Source of the DNA: an uncultured Oscillospiraceae bacterium
GTDB taxonomy: Bacteria; Bacillota; Clostridia; Oscillospirales; Oscillospiraceae
Assembly: GCA_910587205.1 (NCBI GenBank)
Contig: CAJULZ010000072.1
Coordinates: forward strand, 1 to 14,357
Direction of reading: 5' to 3'
Length of the DNA stretch: 14,357 bases
In this document: positions 14,311 to 14,357 of the stretch, piece by piece
Layout: each line of letters starts with the position of its first letter
Numbering within the stretch: the stretch's first letter is position 1
The notes under the pieces: generated by a model
Told to the model about the DNA's origin: nothing
Databases searched by the model: none
Seen by the model: the letters and a program-made list of their open reading frames with translations, nothing else
Program-made: the position numbers and the translations under genes

Positions 14311-14357
14311 AGATCGGAAGAGCGTCGTGTAGGGAAAGAGTGTAGATCTCGGTGGTC
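14311..14357 (+). other. Illumina sequencing adapter read-through (artefact)
   Basis: The last 47 bases, beginning AGATCGGAAGAGCGTCGTGT, match the reverse complement of the Illumina universal (P5-side) adapter as I know it. Its translation gives the tell-tale I-G-R-A-S-C-R-E-R-V peptide found in many contaminated database entries. It is not part of the genome and should be trimmed. Confidence 0.98.

Overview
The window looks like one contig from a GC-rich, low-G+C-phylum-type Gram-positive (Clostridia; the protein style fits Oscillospiraceae such as Flavonifractor or Lawsonibacter relatives, which is an inference from recalled family resemblance). Supporting signs are strong Shine-Dalgarno sites, near-consensus sigma-A promoters, a CUT1 sugar transporter without its own ATPase, a DUF4830 protein, a PucR/CdaR-type regulator and DegV. 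The left edge cuts a gene. The last 47 bases (14311-14357) are not biological: they match the Illumina universal adapter read-through, so the right edge is a raw assembly end.

Region 1 (1-5878, all +) is an amino-sugar uptake and breakdown cluster, most likely for sialic acid. It holds the C-terminal part of a solute-binding protein, a hairpin terminator/attenuator, two CUT1 permeases, an N-acetylneuraminate lyase (nanA), a promoter buried in the nanA stop codon, then nagB and nagA, closed by a strong bidirectional terminator. Together they would import sialic acid, cleave it to ManNAc plus pyruvate, and finish GlcNAc-6-P to fructose-6-P. NanK and NanE, and the transporter ATPase, are not in the window.

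Region 2 (5885-8568) has a leftward membrane-anchored DUF4830 protein, a divergent RsuA-type rRNA pseudouridine synthase, and a PucR/CdaR-type transcription regulator. The regulator has its own promoter and a 72-nt leader hairpin with 27 base pairs that is not a terminator.

Region 3 (8612-12787) starts at a perfect consensus promoter and encodes FtsE, FtsX, a secreted coiled-coil M23 (LytM) peptidase with all metal ligands present, and a membrane-anchored S41 (CtpA-type) protease. This reads as a cell-division peptidoglycan hydrolase module: the FtsEX ABC complex controls the hydrolase, and the carboxy-terminal protease may limit it.

Region 4 (12788-13114) has no gene but a dense series of hairpins between convergent ctpA and degV. 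Two mismatches on the + strand become G-U wobbles on the - strand, suggesting folding as leftward RNA. Region 5 (13115-14310) has degV (-, fatty-acid-binding FakB type) with its promoter, then a divergent intergenic region with a 15-nt dyad, and the start of an unidentified rightward gene cut off by the adapter. No CRISPR array, insertion sequence, tRNA or rRNA was recognised.
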